This document shows, piece by piece, positions 1-8,922 of a DNA stretch of 64,000 nt (positions are counted from its first letter, which is position 1; each line of letters opens with the position of its first letter). Both the position numbers and the translations under genes were made by a program. The stretch covers positions 1-64,000 of the forward strand of contig JAJRRT010000016.1 in the NCBI GenBank assembly GCA_024279255.1. The letters are read 5' to 3'. The notes under the pieces were generated by a model that did not search any database, had not been told where the DNA came from, and worked only from the letters and a program-made list of their open reading frames with translations. This DNA comes from Deltaproteobacteria bacterium. GTDB lineage: Bacteria > Desulfobacterota > Desulfuromonadia > Desulfuromonadales > Geopsychrobacteraceae.

Positions 1-399
1 AGCAGTTCGGTGGTTCTCTCCCAGAACCAGAACGGCTATGCCGCTGGTGAGGTTGTTCAGGTCAATATCGATAATAGCGGCACCGTCAGTGCCAGTTATT
101 CCAACGGTGAAACCATTGATGTCGCCATGCTGACCCTGGCAACGTTCAGTAACCCGAGCGGACTGGTTAAAGAGGGAGGAAGCCTCTACTCTTCAGGCTC
201 CAGATCAGGGGACCCGAGTATCGGAACCGCAGGGCCATCACAAGGAAACATTTTTACTAACAGTCTCGAATTGTCAAACGTTGATCTGGCCCAGGAATTT
301 GTCGATCTGATCACAATTCAAAACGGTTACTCCGCTTCCTCAAAAGTCATTACCACCACCGATGAAATGCTCCGTGAACTGATCAATCTCAAACGCTAA
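1..399 (+). CDS. flgE: flagellar hook protein FlgE, C-terminal part (5' end outside window)
   Basis: The frame is open from base 1, so the gene starts upstream and only about 132 C-terminal residues are visible. The sequence has the late FlgE pattern: a region of small polar residues (SGSRSGDPSIGTAGPS), then the conserved C-terminal heptad helix containing SNVDLAQEFVDLITIQNGYSA, and it ends ...EMLRELINLKR. This helix packs in the inner D0 tube of the flagellar hook, which links the basal body to the filament. It is followed by flgN-like, flgK and flgL genes on the same strand, the usual hook-filament junction operon. The name is sure; the gene length is not known from this window. Confidence 0.93.
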   Translation, partial: SSSVVLSQNQNGYAAGEVVQVNIDNSGTVSASYSNGETIDVAMLTLATFSNPSGLVKEGGSLYSSGSRSGDPSIGTAGPSQGNIFTNSLELSNVDLAQEFVDLITIQNGYSASSKVITTTDEMLRELINLKR

Positions 400-456
400 C
401 AGTCTGTTAACTCTGCGAGCAGCCGCGAAAATTAGCACATTTGAGAGGATGAATCG

Positions 457-810
457 ATGGAACAGGAACTGATGCATAAATTAGCGCAACTCGAAGAATT
501 GATTCAGCAGGAACGTGACCATGCGCGCTGTCTGCGGGTTTCAAAATTGAAGACGCTACAGGTACAAAAGGGCCTGCTGATCAAGGAGCTGCTATCCCTG
601 TCGTCTGACGGCTCCCCAGAACTGAAACAGATAGCTGGTCGGATCCGTCAGGAAAACCTCCGCAATGTGCAGTTGCTCTATACCACCCTCGGGTACCTGC
701 GAGAAGCGATGCGTGACTGCACCCGACAATTGATGCCAGCAGCCTATGGTAATACTGGCCACCAACTGCAGACAACCCTCCCCGGTCTGCTGCTAGCCGG
801 GAGGATCTGA
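457..810 (+). CDS. flgN: FlgN-like flagellar export chaperone
   Basis: A 117-residue, mostly helical protein (leucine-, glutamate- and glutamine-rich heptads) encoded between flgE and flgK and ending 2 bases before the flgK start. FlgN-type proteins bind the C-termini of the hook-associated proteins FlgK and FlgL and deliver them to the flagellar export gate in the cytoplasm. Sequence conservation in this family is low, so the call rests on size, helical composition and position. An AGGATG stretch upstream of the ATG can serve as ribosome binding site. The C-terminal ~30 residues are less helical than usual. It could be another small flagellar coiled-coil protein. Confidence 0.75.
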   Translation: MEQELMHKLAQLEELIQQERDHARCLRVSKLKTLQVQKGLLIKELLSLSSDGSPELKQIAGRIRQENLRNVQLLYTTLGYLREAMRDCTRQLMPAAYGNTGHQLQTTLPGLLLAGRI

Positions 811-812
811 GC

Positions 813-2210
813 ATGAGTGGACTGACTTCAGCACTGAATATCGGCACAACCGGCTTAAGCACCAACCAAAAGGGGATTGAAGTCACCGGCAATAATGTCG
901 CCAACGTCAATACCCCCGGCTATTCGAAGCAGACCCTGAAACTGAGCTCAACCCCAACCCTGCAGTTCAATGGCCAGATGATCGGGCAGGGCACAGTTGT
1001 CGATAGCATCTCACGAGATGGAAACCGCTTCGTCACCAAACAACTGATCGGTAAAAATGCCGACTACGGTGAAACCGATGCCAAAGATATCCCCCTGGCC
1101 GAAATTGAGCGGATCGTCGGAATTGATGATGCTGACCTGTCTCGTGATATTGATCGATTCTTCGATGCCTGGCAGGAGCTCAGCTCGAATCCTGCGGGAG
1201 GAGTTGAACGTCAGCAGGTTCTTCAGGAAGGTCAGGATCTGGCCGACAACCTGCGCGGCATGACTGCTGATCTGCATGCGACTCAAGCCGGAATCAATGA
1301 CAATCTTGCCGGAACAGTAACTGACCTGAATCGTCAGCTGGAAGAAATTTCCGACCTCAACGTCCAGATTGTTTCTGCTGAAGCCACCGGGATTTCAGCC
1401 AACTCCCTGCGTGATCAACGCGACCTGCTGTTGCAAGAGGTCTCCAGAGTTGCCGGAATCAATTATTTTGAAGAAAGCAACGGAATGGTTTCGGTCATGC
1501 TCCCCAAAGGATTGCCGTTGGTCACCGCTGATACCGCCAGCACCGTCTCGACTCAATGGGTTTCAGGCTCACTGCAACTGAGTCTGACAAGCGGAGCCTC
1601 AACCTCAAACCTTGACAGTAATGACTTTGGTGGTGAAATCCACGGTGTTCTCACTCTGCGCGATGACTACATCCCTTCAATTCTGGATGATCTTGACAAA
1701 CTGGCTTATGAACTGGCCACTGCGGTGAATACTGTCCAGATCGGCGGAATCGATGCCAACGGAAACCCCGGCAGTGACTTTTTTACCTTTGGCAACTCTG
1801 GGGCCAACCCCTGGAGTGGTGCCGCAGCAACTCTGGATCTGGCCTTAACCAATGGTTCACAAATTGCCGCAGGAACAATTACTGCTGCGGGTTATCAACC
1901 AGGGGACAACAGTAACTGTTTGAATATGGTGGCCCTGAAAGATCAACCCATTATCAACGGAACCAGCAGTTTCAGCGAATTCTACGCGCAAATTGCTGCC
2001 GGTGTCGGCCTTGAAGTCAATCAGAATTCCCTCCGCCTGGATACGACCGAGGATGCCCTGGTCCAGATGCAGAATATGCGCGACACCACCGCTGGCGTTT
2101 CCATTGACGAAGAGATGCTACTGCTCACCCAATACCAAACCGGCTATGAAGCCGCCGCAAAATATCTGTCAACTGTCGATGAAATGCTCGATACCCTGAT
2201 GAGAATGTAA
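813..2210 (+). CDS. flgK: flagellar hook-associated protein 1, FlgK
   Basis: 465 residues. The N-terminus (SALNIGTTGLSTNQKGIEVT followed by NNVANVNTPGYSKQ) is the classic rod/hook/HAP signature, and the C-terminus has the matching helix (EEMLLLTQYQTGYEAAAKYL, then STVDEMLDTLM). Both terminal helices form the inner tube at the hook-filament junction. The protein is shorter than the enterobacterial form (about 547 residues), so the exposed middle domain is reduced, which is common. The ATG follows GGAGGATCTGAGC, a clear ribosome binding site. It is translated together with the flgN-like gene upstream and flgL 11 bases downstream. Confidence 0.96.
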   Translation: MSGLTSALNIGTTGLSTNQKGIEVTGNNVANVNTPGYSKQTLKLSSTPTLQFNGQMIGQGTVVDSISRDGNRFVTKQLIGKNADYGETDAKDIPLAEIERIVGIDDADLSRDIDRFFDAWQELSSNPAGGVERQQVLQEGQDLADNLRGMTADLHATQAGINDNLAGTVTDLNRQLEEISDLNVQIVSAEATGISANSLRDQRDLLLQEVSRVAGINYFEESNGMVSVMLPKGLPLVTADTASTVSTQWVSGSLQLSLTSGASTSNLDSNDFGGEIHGVLTLRDDYIPSILDDLDKLAYELATAVNTVQIGGIDANGNPGSDFFTFGNSGANPWSGAAATLDLALTNGSQIAAGTITAAGYQPGDNSNCLNMVALKDQPIINGTSSFSEFYAQIAAGVGLEVNQNSLRLDTTEDALVQMQNMRDTTAGVSIDEEMLLLTQYQTGYEAAAKYLSTVDEMLDTLMRM

Positions 2211-2221
2211 GGAGTTTAAAA

Positions 2222-3097
2222 ATGAAAGTCACCCAGATGTCAACCTATCGCAGCATTCGTTTTAACCTGGATCGAACCAGTGACAGCCTCAACCAACTCT
2301 ATCTGCAGGCATCTAACGGCAAACGCCTGCAACGCCCATCAGATGATCCTTCAGCGATCGGGCCTGTCCTCAGTTCACGGACTCAGATCGTCACCTCTGA
2401 TCGCTACATAAAAACAATTGCCGGGACCCAGGACGGACTGAATATCCTTGACGGTTATCTTGATAGTAGCGAAAATATTTTTGTCCGGGCCAAGGAAATT
2501 GCTATTTCCGGGATCAACGGGGCCATGTCAGCCGAGGATATGCAGACCCTGGCCGCAGAAGTCGGTCAGCTGGAAGCCGAACTGCTGGATATTGCCAATG
2601 CCAAGGTCGATGGCAAATATATCTTTGCCGGATATGCAGAAGCGACCCAGCCGTTCACCGGTGATCCGGTGGTCTACAACGGAACCAGCGATCATAAACT
2701 GGTTGAAGTCAGTTCCGGGCAGACGGTACAGACCAATCTGAGTGGAGATGAATTGTTCATGGGATCAGTTGATCTGTTTCAGACCCTGGATGACCTGAAA
2801 ACGGCTCTCAGCACTAATAACATCAGCGCCCTTAATACCGAACTGGACAATCTGGAAAATGCCGCCGAACAGGTTCGCAGCAAACGCAGTCAGATGGGAA
2901 ATATCAATGCCCATCTCGACGATGTCAGCTCAATGACCGAAGAATTCAAGCTGCAGATGCAGGAGCGGCTTTCTCGCTATGAAGACGCGGATCTAACTGA
3001 AGTATTAACGGATATGACCCAGACCGAACAGGCCTATGAGGCCGCATTATCTGTCAGCGCCAGATTGTCAAGATTATCCATTCTGGACTATTTGTAA
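2222..3097 (+). CDS. flgL: flagellar hook-associated protein 3, FlgL
   Basis: 291 residues with the flagellin/HAP3 architecture: an N-terminal helix with LYLQASNGKRLQRPSDDPSA (the flagellin-type 'SGKRI..PSDDPA' motif) and a C-terminal helix ending DMTQTEQAYEAALSVSARLS. FlgL sits between FlgK and the filament. The start lies after AAGGAGTTTAAAA, a strong ribosome binding site, 11 bases after flgK. In many relatives csrA and fliW follow flgL. Here an IS110 fragment follows and the next intact gene faces the other way, so the operon ends here. Confidence 0.95.
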   Translation: MKVTQMSTYRSIRFNLDRTSDSLNQLYLQASNGKRLQRPSDDPSAIGPVLSSRTQIVTSDRYIKTIAGTQDGLNILDGYLDSSENIFVRAKEIAISGINGAMSAEDMQTLAAEVGQLEAELLDIANAKVDGKYIFAGYAEATQPFTGDPVVYNGTSDHKLVEVSSGQTVQTNLSGDELFMGSVDLFQTLDDLKTALSTNNISALNTELDNLENAAEQVRSKRSQMGNINAHLDDVSSMTEEFKLQMQERLSRYEDADLTEVLTDMTQTEQAYEAALSVSARLSRLSILDYL

Positions 3098-3168
3098 CGA
3101 CATGGATGCCCTAAAACAAGACGGATAAACCACACTGGTAAGTCCGTTATGAGCTTATGGACCTTGAC

Positions 3169-3321
3169 TTACGAGCCTGGCAACTCCGTCAGCCATTGCC
3201 GCAATGCTTTGCGGTCGGCGTTGACGATTCCTTGTCGAAACCTCATGCCACTAATGGTCTTGATGCAGGAGGCGATGGTTTTCTTGTGGACGTCTAAGCC
3301 GATGTAGTAAATAGTTTCCAT
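3169..3321 (-). pseudogene. IS110-family transposase, N-terminal fragment
   Basis: Read leftward from an ATG at 3321, the sequence gives 50 residues before a TAA. It begins METIYYIGLDVHKKTIA and continues with VNADRKALRQWLTELPG. The YIGLDVHKKT stretch carries the first catalytic Asp of the RuvC-like DEDD domain of IS110 transposases. Only this N-terminal seventh of the ~340-residue protein remains and the rest of the element is gone, so it is inactive. It lies between flgL and a kinase gene and may mark the point where the flagellar operon lost its usual downstream genes. Confidence 0.82.
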
Positions 3322-3415
3322 GGGGAGCCGCCTTGTGGGTCTGACTCGGGGCGATTTATTCGACCCTGTCGCTCATTATTATGAGCTGTCCGCTACCTAA
3401 GAGGTCCCCGTTTTT
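3322..3415 (-). other. probable IS110 left-end non-coding region
   Basis: The ~95 bases upstream of the IS110 transposase fragment are G/C-rich, have no coding frame, and contain an inverted repeat (GCTCATAATAATGAGC at about 3372-3387) plus further stem-like stretches. In the IS110 group, the region 5' of the transposase encodes the guide ('bridge') RNA. This remnant could keep part of that sequence, but I see no decisive RNA motif and the element boundary is not visible. Confidence 0.3.
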
Positions 3416-3435
3416 CCTAATAAACCGCCACCTTT

Positions 3436-6057
3436 TCAAATTACCCTCAAGACACGCTGCAACTCTATCTTCAACCCCTCAATAAGGTAGGGCTTTTTCA
3501 CAACCCCTTTAAACCCATAATCCTGGTAGCTTGCCATCACATCGTCTGCAGCATAGCCGCTTGAAATTATCAAACGTGCCCCAGGGTCGATCTGCAAGAT
3601 CTGTTGAGCAGTTTCTTTACCGCCCTCTTCACCGGGGATGGTCAAGTCAAATATCGCCACATCGAAAGGATCTCCACTCTCCATTGCAGCTCTATAACTC
3701 CCGATCGCCTGCTGACTGTTGATTACCGACTCGACCCTGCAGCCTAACAATTCAAGTAGTGCGGACAGGGTTTTGCGAACCACCTCTTCGTCATCCAACA
3801 CCAGAACCTTGGCGGCAATAGAGTCGGACAAAGTGACCTCTTCAGGCTGAGAGAACTTCACTGCTTTTTCGATCGCAGGCAGATACAGGGTAAAACTTGT
3901 CCCTGTATTCAATTGTGAATCGATTAAAATGTGGCCACCGTGTCGCTTGATGATCGAATGAACCGTCGCCAGGCCAAGGCCGCTACCTGTTACCTTGGTG
4001 CTGAAATAGGGATCAAAGACCTTCTCCAGCAGATCAGGTGCAATGCCGTAGCCGGTATCAGTGACCATGACCTGAACATACCTGCCTGCTTGCATATCTG
4101 AAATAGTCTCTGCTGCAATACAGATATTTTTCAGCCGGATCGCCAATTGACCACCGGAAGGCATCGCCTGTTTCGCATTGATGGTGAGGTTGGCAAAGAC
4201 CTGTTCGATCTGTCCCTGATCCACGTTCACCAACCAAAGGTCTTCGACTGGTGACATGTCCAGTTTGACGTTACTCCCCGCAAGATTGAACCCGATGATC
4301 TCCCGTATCAGATCTTGAAGATCGAGTTGTTCCGGTAACGGATCACCGCCCTTGGCAAAAATCAAAAACTGGTTAGTCAACAGCTTGGCGCTGTTCATCG
4401 ACTTTTCTATCGCTTCAACGTAACGACTTGCAGGGTGGTCGTTTGCCATATGCATTTTCACCAGCGAAACATTTCCATAGAGCCCTGCCAGCAAGTTATT
4501 AAAATCGTGGGCAAGCCCCCCCGCGAGAATGCCGAGTGACTCCAGTTTTTCCAACCCTTGTTGCTCTTTTTCATGTTCCAGTTTCTCAGTGATGTCATGG
4601 TAATTCAACAGAATGCCGCGAATATCCGGGTCATGCAGACAATTGGTCCCTGTAACCTCAATCCACTTATAACTTCCATCCTTACACCGATAGCGGCATT
4701 CCTCTGTTTTTGTTGTATTTTCCTGCGGTACCAGCTCGGAGAATGCCTTTCTGATGCGTGACAGATCATCCGGGTGGATATTTTCCCAAGCTAGTCGACC
4801 GACCAACTCTTGTGGGCTCCAACCGAACCAGCGTTCCACATTGCCGCTCTTGAAGCGATTGAAACCTTTCGCATCGACAATAGCGATAACATCGCCGATA
4901 TTCTCGAGCATGGCCCGTTGCATGGCTTCATTCTTCCTCAGAGAGGCTTCGGCTTTTTTGCGTTCAGTGATATCTCTGAACTCAATCACCCTGACTTCAC
5001 GCCCTTGGTACTGAACATTCTTGCCTTTGATCGAAAGAGGATAGATGGAACCATCCTTCCGTACACCTTCGACCTCATAGCGATCGCCATAGCCGCTTTT
5101 GATATTTTTCAGCACCAGCGGCAGCGCATCCGGTTCGATCAGGTCCCGCCCGTCCATGCCAATCAGCTCATCCAGAGTAAAACCGGTCATATCGGCCAAA
5201 CCCTGGTTGCAATCCAGAATCAAGCCCTGCTCGTGGATAATGACGCCACCAAAAGAAGCGTCGCTCAACGATTGAAAACGGGCCTGCGAGTTCTTGAGTT
5301 CTTCTGCAATTCGCAGAGATTCTTCCAGAGAAGATGCCGTTTTCTGCAACTGCTGCTGCATTTTAGTGCGGAACAAAAAAAGTCCCAACAGGCCCAATAA
5401 CCAGACTCCGCCATGATAGGCGATCTGCATCGACAGGGCCGCACGAAACTCTTTCAGATAAGGCGCAATTGGCACCGAAACACTGATGCCACCTCGGATA
5501 TCACCAACTTTATACCCCTGACCGGCATGGCATTTCAGGCACTTCTTCTCGACAATAAACGGATATAAGGTTCGCAGATAGCTCACGCCGTCAAGGTCAG
5601 AGACCGCTTGGACAGAAGGCTGTCCTTGCTCAATAGATTGCAGGGCGGCAGCTTCCCAAGGATCAGGCTTATTCTCGGGACGCAGTGGTTTCAAGCTGGT
5701 GATGTGTCTTTTGATTCCCGATTGAGTGTCAGCCAGCTCATTGACCTGGCGCATCATATAGGCGGGATTGATCAAGGTGAGCTTACGACCAGAGGGGGTC
5801 TCGATGTCCCTTTCAGGGATATGGTTCAGATAAGGACTCGGTGGTGTTGTCGCGTCAACCGGCACATAGACACCGCCATGACTTGCAGCCCAGCGCCTTT
5901 GCAACAGATCATTGTCAATCTGGGCGCGAGCGACCATACCAGCATGCCGGGAAACCGTGTCATAGTCGTCGAAAACTTCGTGCCAGGCAATAAACACGAC
6001 AAGAAGAGTCCAGAAAAGACTAACAAGGAGCCATAGATGGTTATTCCGTTTTCTCAT
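3436..6057 (-). CDS. hybrid sensor histidine kinase with periplasmic c-type heme domain
   Basis: 873 residues. An N-terminal membrane helix (about 7-25) is followed by a periplasmic domain of the Tll0287/DUF3365 type, with one heme motif CLKCH near residue 175 and the following GGISVSVPIAPY segment. A second membrane helix lies at about 215-235. The cytoplasmic part has two PAS domains with PAC segments (about 260-500), a histidine phosphoacceptor region (GGLAHDFNNLLAG), an ATPase domain with GSGLGLATVHSI, and a C-terminal receiver (LVLDDEEVVRK; phospho-Asp in IFDLTIPG). It would sense redox state or a small ligand at the periplasmic heme and phosphorylate its own receiver. It has no DNA-binding output. 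It is divergent from the kinase gene at 6263. Confidence 0.9.
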   Translation of the reverse strand: MRKRNNHLWLLVSLFWTLLVVFIAWHEVFDDYDTVSRHAGMVARAQIDNDLLQRRWAASHGGVYVPVDATTPPSPYLNHIPERDIETPSGRKLTLINPAYMMRQVNELADTQSGIKRHITSLKPLRPENKPDPWEAAALQSIEQGQPSVQAVSDLDGVSYLRTLYPFIVEKKCLKCHAGQGYKVGDIRGGISVSVPIAPYLKEFRAALSMQIAYHGGVWLLGLLGLFLFRTKMQQQLQKTASSLEESLRIAEELKNSQARFQSLSDASFGGVIIHEQGLILDCNQGLADMTGFTLDELIGMDGRDLIEPDALPLVLKNIKSGYGDRYEVEGVRKDGSIYPLSIKGKNVQYQGREVRVIEFRDITERKKAEASLRKNEAMQRAMLENIGDVIAIVDAKGFNRFKSGNVERWFGWSPQELVGRLAWENIHPDDLSRIRKAFSELVPQENTTKTEECRYRCKDGSYKWIEVTGTNCLHDPDIRGILLNYHDITEKLEHEKEQQGLEKLESLGILAGGLAHDFNNLLAGLYGNVSLVKMHMANDHPASRYVEAIEKSMNSAKLLTNQFLIFAKGGDPLPEQLDLQDLIREIIGFNLAGSNVKLDMSPVEDLWLVNVDQGQIEQVFANLTINAKQAMPSGGQLAIRLKNICIAAETISDMQAGRYVQVMVTDTGYGIAPDLLEKVFDPYFSTKVTGSGLGLATVHSIIKRHGGHILIDSQLNTGTSFTLYLPAIEKAVKFSQPEEVTLSDSIAAKVLVLDDEEVVRKTLSALLELLGCRVESVINSQQAIGSYRAAMESGDPFDVAIFDLTIPGEEGGKETAQQILQIDPGARLIISSGYAADDVMASYQDYGFKGVVKKPYLIEGLKIELQRVLRVI

Positions 6058-6262
6058 TACCCGTTTCTAGAAATTCAGCAACCCTGGGCCCCTCCGGCCT
6101 TCACTGATTATTATATAAAATCAGGTAAACACAAGTAAAATTCCTTGATGCAAAAGATTTTCCCGCAAGACCATGGTAGGATTCTAATGTTCCAGCGCAG
6201 TAACTCTCTACTTTTCAGATCAGCTCCACTTACTGCAGCAAGCCAAAAGGAGCAAAACGGCA

Positions 6263-8908
6263 ATGTACAAACTGATTATTCCCGCGTCTTACTGGGTTCT
6301 GACACTTTTGTGGCTTGTGATTCTGGGGCTGTATCTGATCAAGCTGAAACAATCAAAAGCTGCGGGTGGCGCTGTCGCTGTGCTGCTGACCATTCTCGCC
6401 ATTGATGCCTTCCGAACCCTGTTTGAAAGTTTTTATTTCGGCCTTTACTTTAATTCGCTCTTCGGTCTTCTGCCTCGTGCAATCTTTGACAGTTTATCGC
6501 AGCCTGGTGCCTTTATCATTCCCAAGTTGACCAACATTGTCGCGGGGATTACCGTTCTTGTTCTACTGCTTCAACGCTGGATACCGCGTGAGCTTCGCGA
6601 GCGCGAAGAGTTGATTCGCAACCTGAAACAGAGTGAAGAACAGGCGCGGCGAGAGAAACAACAACTTGCAGAGGTTCTCTGGGGGACCAATGCCGGAATC
6701 TGGTCATGGAATATCCAGACTGATGAGCATGTGTATAGTGAAAGTTGGGCAGATCTTCTGGGCTACACCCTTGCTGAGTTAACCCCTTATGACACACGAT
6801 CTTGGAAAGGGTTGCTTCACCCCGAAGATGTCGAAATGGCCACGAACCTGCTCGACAAGAACTTTTTGCAGGAGCTCGATTATTTTGAGTGCGAACTTCG
6901 CCTGCGACATAAGGATGGACACTGGGTCTGGGTGCTCGATCGGGGAAAGGTAGCCGAATGGTCCGACGCGGGCAAACCACTGCGAATGTCCGGAACGATC
7001 GTTGAGATAACCGCGCGCAAAACCATTGAATTAGCTGCCGCACGCCAACATGCCGAGTTTGAAGCCATCTTCAATTCAATTTCGGACGCGATCGTTTTTG
7101 TTGACCCGCAGCGCCAGGTTCAAAGGGTCAACCCGGCCTTTATCCACATGTTCGGCTACCAACCGGAAGAAGTTATTGGCCAGACGACCCAACTGATCTA
7201 TGCCGACCCGAACAACTATACAACTCAAGGGAATAAACGCTTTAATCCGCAGTCCTCAACGAAATCACCTATATTCGAAACTAAATACCGTCGTAAAAAT
7301 GGTTCGATCTTTACGGGCGAGACTCTGGGACCGCATGTTTGCGATGAAAATGGTAATCTGCTGGGGTACCTTGGGGTTGTGCGGGATATCAGCCAACGCA
7401 AAGAAGCGGAACAGGAACGCATGCTGCTACTTTCAGCCATTGAACAGGCGGCTGAAACTATCGTCATTACAGATAAAGATGGAAATATTCAGTATGCGAA
7501 CCCAGCATTCGAAAAAATTTCTGGATTCTCCTGTGCTGAGGCTCTTGGCAAGAACCCACGTATTTTAAAAAGCGGTGAACAAGACAAACAGTTCTATCAG
7601 AAGCTATGGGATACCATCATTAAGGGCGAAGTCTGGAACGGTCGCCTCATCAACAAAAAGAAAAACGGAGAATTCTACACCGAAGAGGCGACGATATCGC
7701 CGGTTCTCAATATTGCCGGAGAAATCGGAAATTTCATCGCCGTTAAACGTGATGTATCTGCTGAGCTGGAACTTGAAAAACAGATGATGCAGGGGCAAAA
7801 GCTTGAGATTATCGGCACCCTGGCAAGTGGTATTGCCCATGATTTTAATAATATCCTGGCTCCGATTCTCGGTTATTCACAGCTGATGATGGAGAAGAAA
7901 AGTCTGGATCAGGAAGATTCGGAACGGCTGAAGGTTATTTTGACTTCGGCCACCAGAGCCAAGGATCTTGTCGAACAGATCCTCAATTTCAGCCGCCATG
8001 CGGATGATATCCATCAGCCTCTACAACTCAAACCTCAAATTGAAGAAACCCTGAATCTGCTACGAGCCAGTATCCCGGCCAGTGTGGAACTTTCTATCGA
8101 TCTGCAAAATCTGCAAATTCTGGCACCCTCTGCCAAAGTTCATCAACTGGTGCTGAACCTCTGTACTAATGCTGCGCAAGCCATGCACAAAACTGGTGGA
8201 CAGATCGCCATAAAGATGAAAAAAGCCTATCTGAAACCTGACAACTGGCTCCATCTGCCTCCAGGGGACTACGCACATTTAACGATTCAGGATAACGGAC
8301 CCGGCATCGCCCCGGAGGTACTTCCACAAATTTTCAATCCATACTTTACAACGAAAGAGGTTGGTGAAGGCTCAGGGATCGGACTGGCAACCGTACAACG
8401 GATTATTTCCAATCTTGGCGGATTAATCAAGGTTGAGAGTTCTCTTGGCCAGGGAACCCGTTTTCATGTCCTGCTGCCGACAAGCCAGGCCAAAGAGCCT
8501 GTCAACAAATCTGTAACAAAACTGATGACCCTTCCACAAGGAAAACAGCACATCCTGCTGGTGGATGATGAAGATTATCTGGTCAGTCTGACCAGCGAGT
8601 TTTTACAAAATCTTGGATATACGGTCACCGGGTTCACCCACAGTCATGATGCAATACGAGCCGTTGAAGAACAGCCTGACAGATTCGATTTGCTACTTAC
8701 CGATCTGACCATGCCACAAATTGACGGTCTGGAACTCGCAAAAAGAGTGGGCGAGATCAACCCAGAACTACCCGTTATTCTTGGTACTGGCCAACTGTCG
8801 CCGCTCACAGATCAAGAACTGGGAAACATCAAACTGCTAAAAACCTTGAAAAAACCGGATATTTTGACAGACCTCGCCTTTACTCTCCATCAATACTTCA
8901 GCAACTGA
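6263..8908 (+). CDS. membrane hybrid sensor histidine kinase with three PAS domains and a receiver
   Basis: 881 residues. Three predicted membrane helices in the first ~110 residues (one near 8-26, two between about 35 and 105) have no large extracytoplasmic loop. Three PAS/PAC units follow (about 130-260, 265-385 and 390-510), the third with ITDKDGNIQYANPAFEKISG. Next come the phosphoacceptor segment (ASGIAHDFNNILAP), an ATPase domain (GSGIGLATVQRI) and a C-terminal receiver (ILLVDDEDYLVS; DLLLTDLTMPQIDG). The ATG follows AAAAGGAGCAAAACGGCA, a strong ribosome binding site; an upstream overlapping frame from 6145 looks spurious. It begins a rightward run with the kinase at 8923 and the NtrC-type regulator at 10473, so the three probably form one phosphorelay. 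Confidence 0.9.
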   Translation: MYKLIIPASYWVLTLLWLVILGLYLIKLKQSKAAGGAVAVLLTILAIDAFRTLFESFYFGLYFNSLFGLLPRAIFDSLSQPGAFIIPKLTNIVAGITVLVLLLQRWIPRELREREELIRNLKQSEEQARREKQQLAEVLWGTNAGIWSWNIQTDEHVYSESWADLLGYTLAELTPYDTRSWKGLLHPEDVEMATNLLDKNFLQELDYFECELRLRHKDGHWVWVLDRGKVAEWSDAGKPLRMSGTIVEITARKTIELAAARQHAEFEAIFNSISDAIVFVDPQRQVQRVNPAFIHMFGYQPEEVIGQTTQLIYADPNNYTTQGNKRFNPQSSTKSPIFETKYRRKNGSIFTGETLGPHVCDENGNLLGYLGVVRDISQRKEAEQERMLLLSAIEQAAETIVITDKDGNIQYANPAFEKISGFSCAEALGKNPRILKSGEQDKQFYQKLWDTIIKGEVWNGRLINKKKNGEFYTEEATISPVLNIAGEIGNFIAVKRDVSAELELEKQMMQGQKLEIIGTLASGIAHDFNNILAPILGYSQLMMEKKSLDQEDSERLKVILTSATRAKDLVEQILNFSRHADDIHQPLQLKPQIEETLNLLRASIPASVELSIDLQNLQILAPSAKVHQLVLNLCTNAAQAMHKTGGQIAIKMKKAYLKPDNWLHLPPGDYAHLTIQDNGPGIAPEVLPQIFNPYFTTKEVGEGSGIGLATVQRIISNLGGLIKVESSLGQGTRFHVLLPTSQAKEPVNKSVTKLMTLPQGKQHILLVDDEDYLVSLTSEFLQNLGYTVTGFTHSHDAIRAVEEQPDRFDLLLTDLTMPQIDGLELAKRVGEINPELPVILGTGQLSPLTDQELGNIKLLKTLKKPDILTDLAFTLHQYFSN

Positions 8909-8922
8909 ATCTGTGAGCCAAT

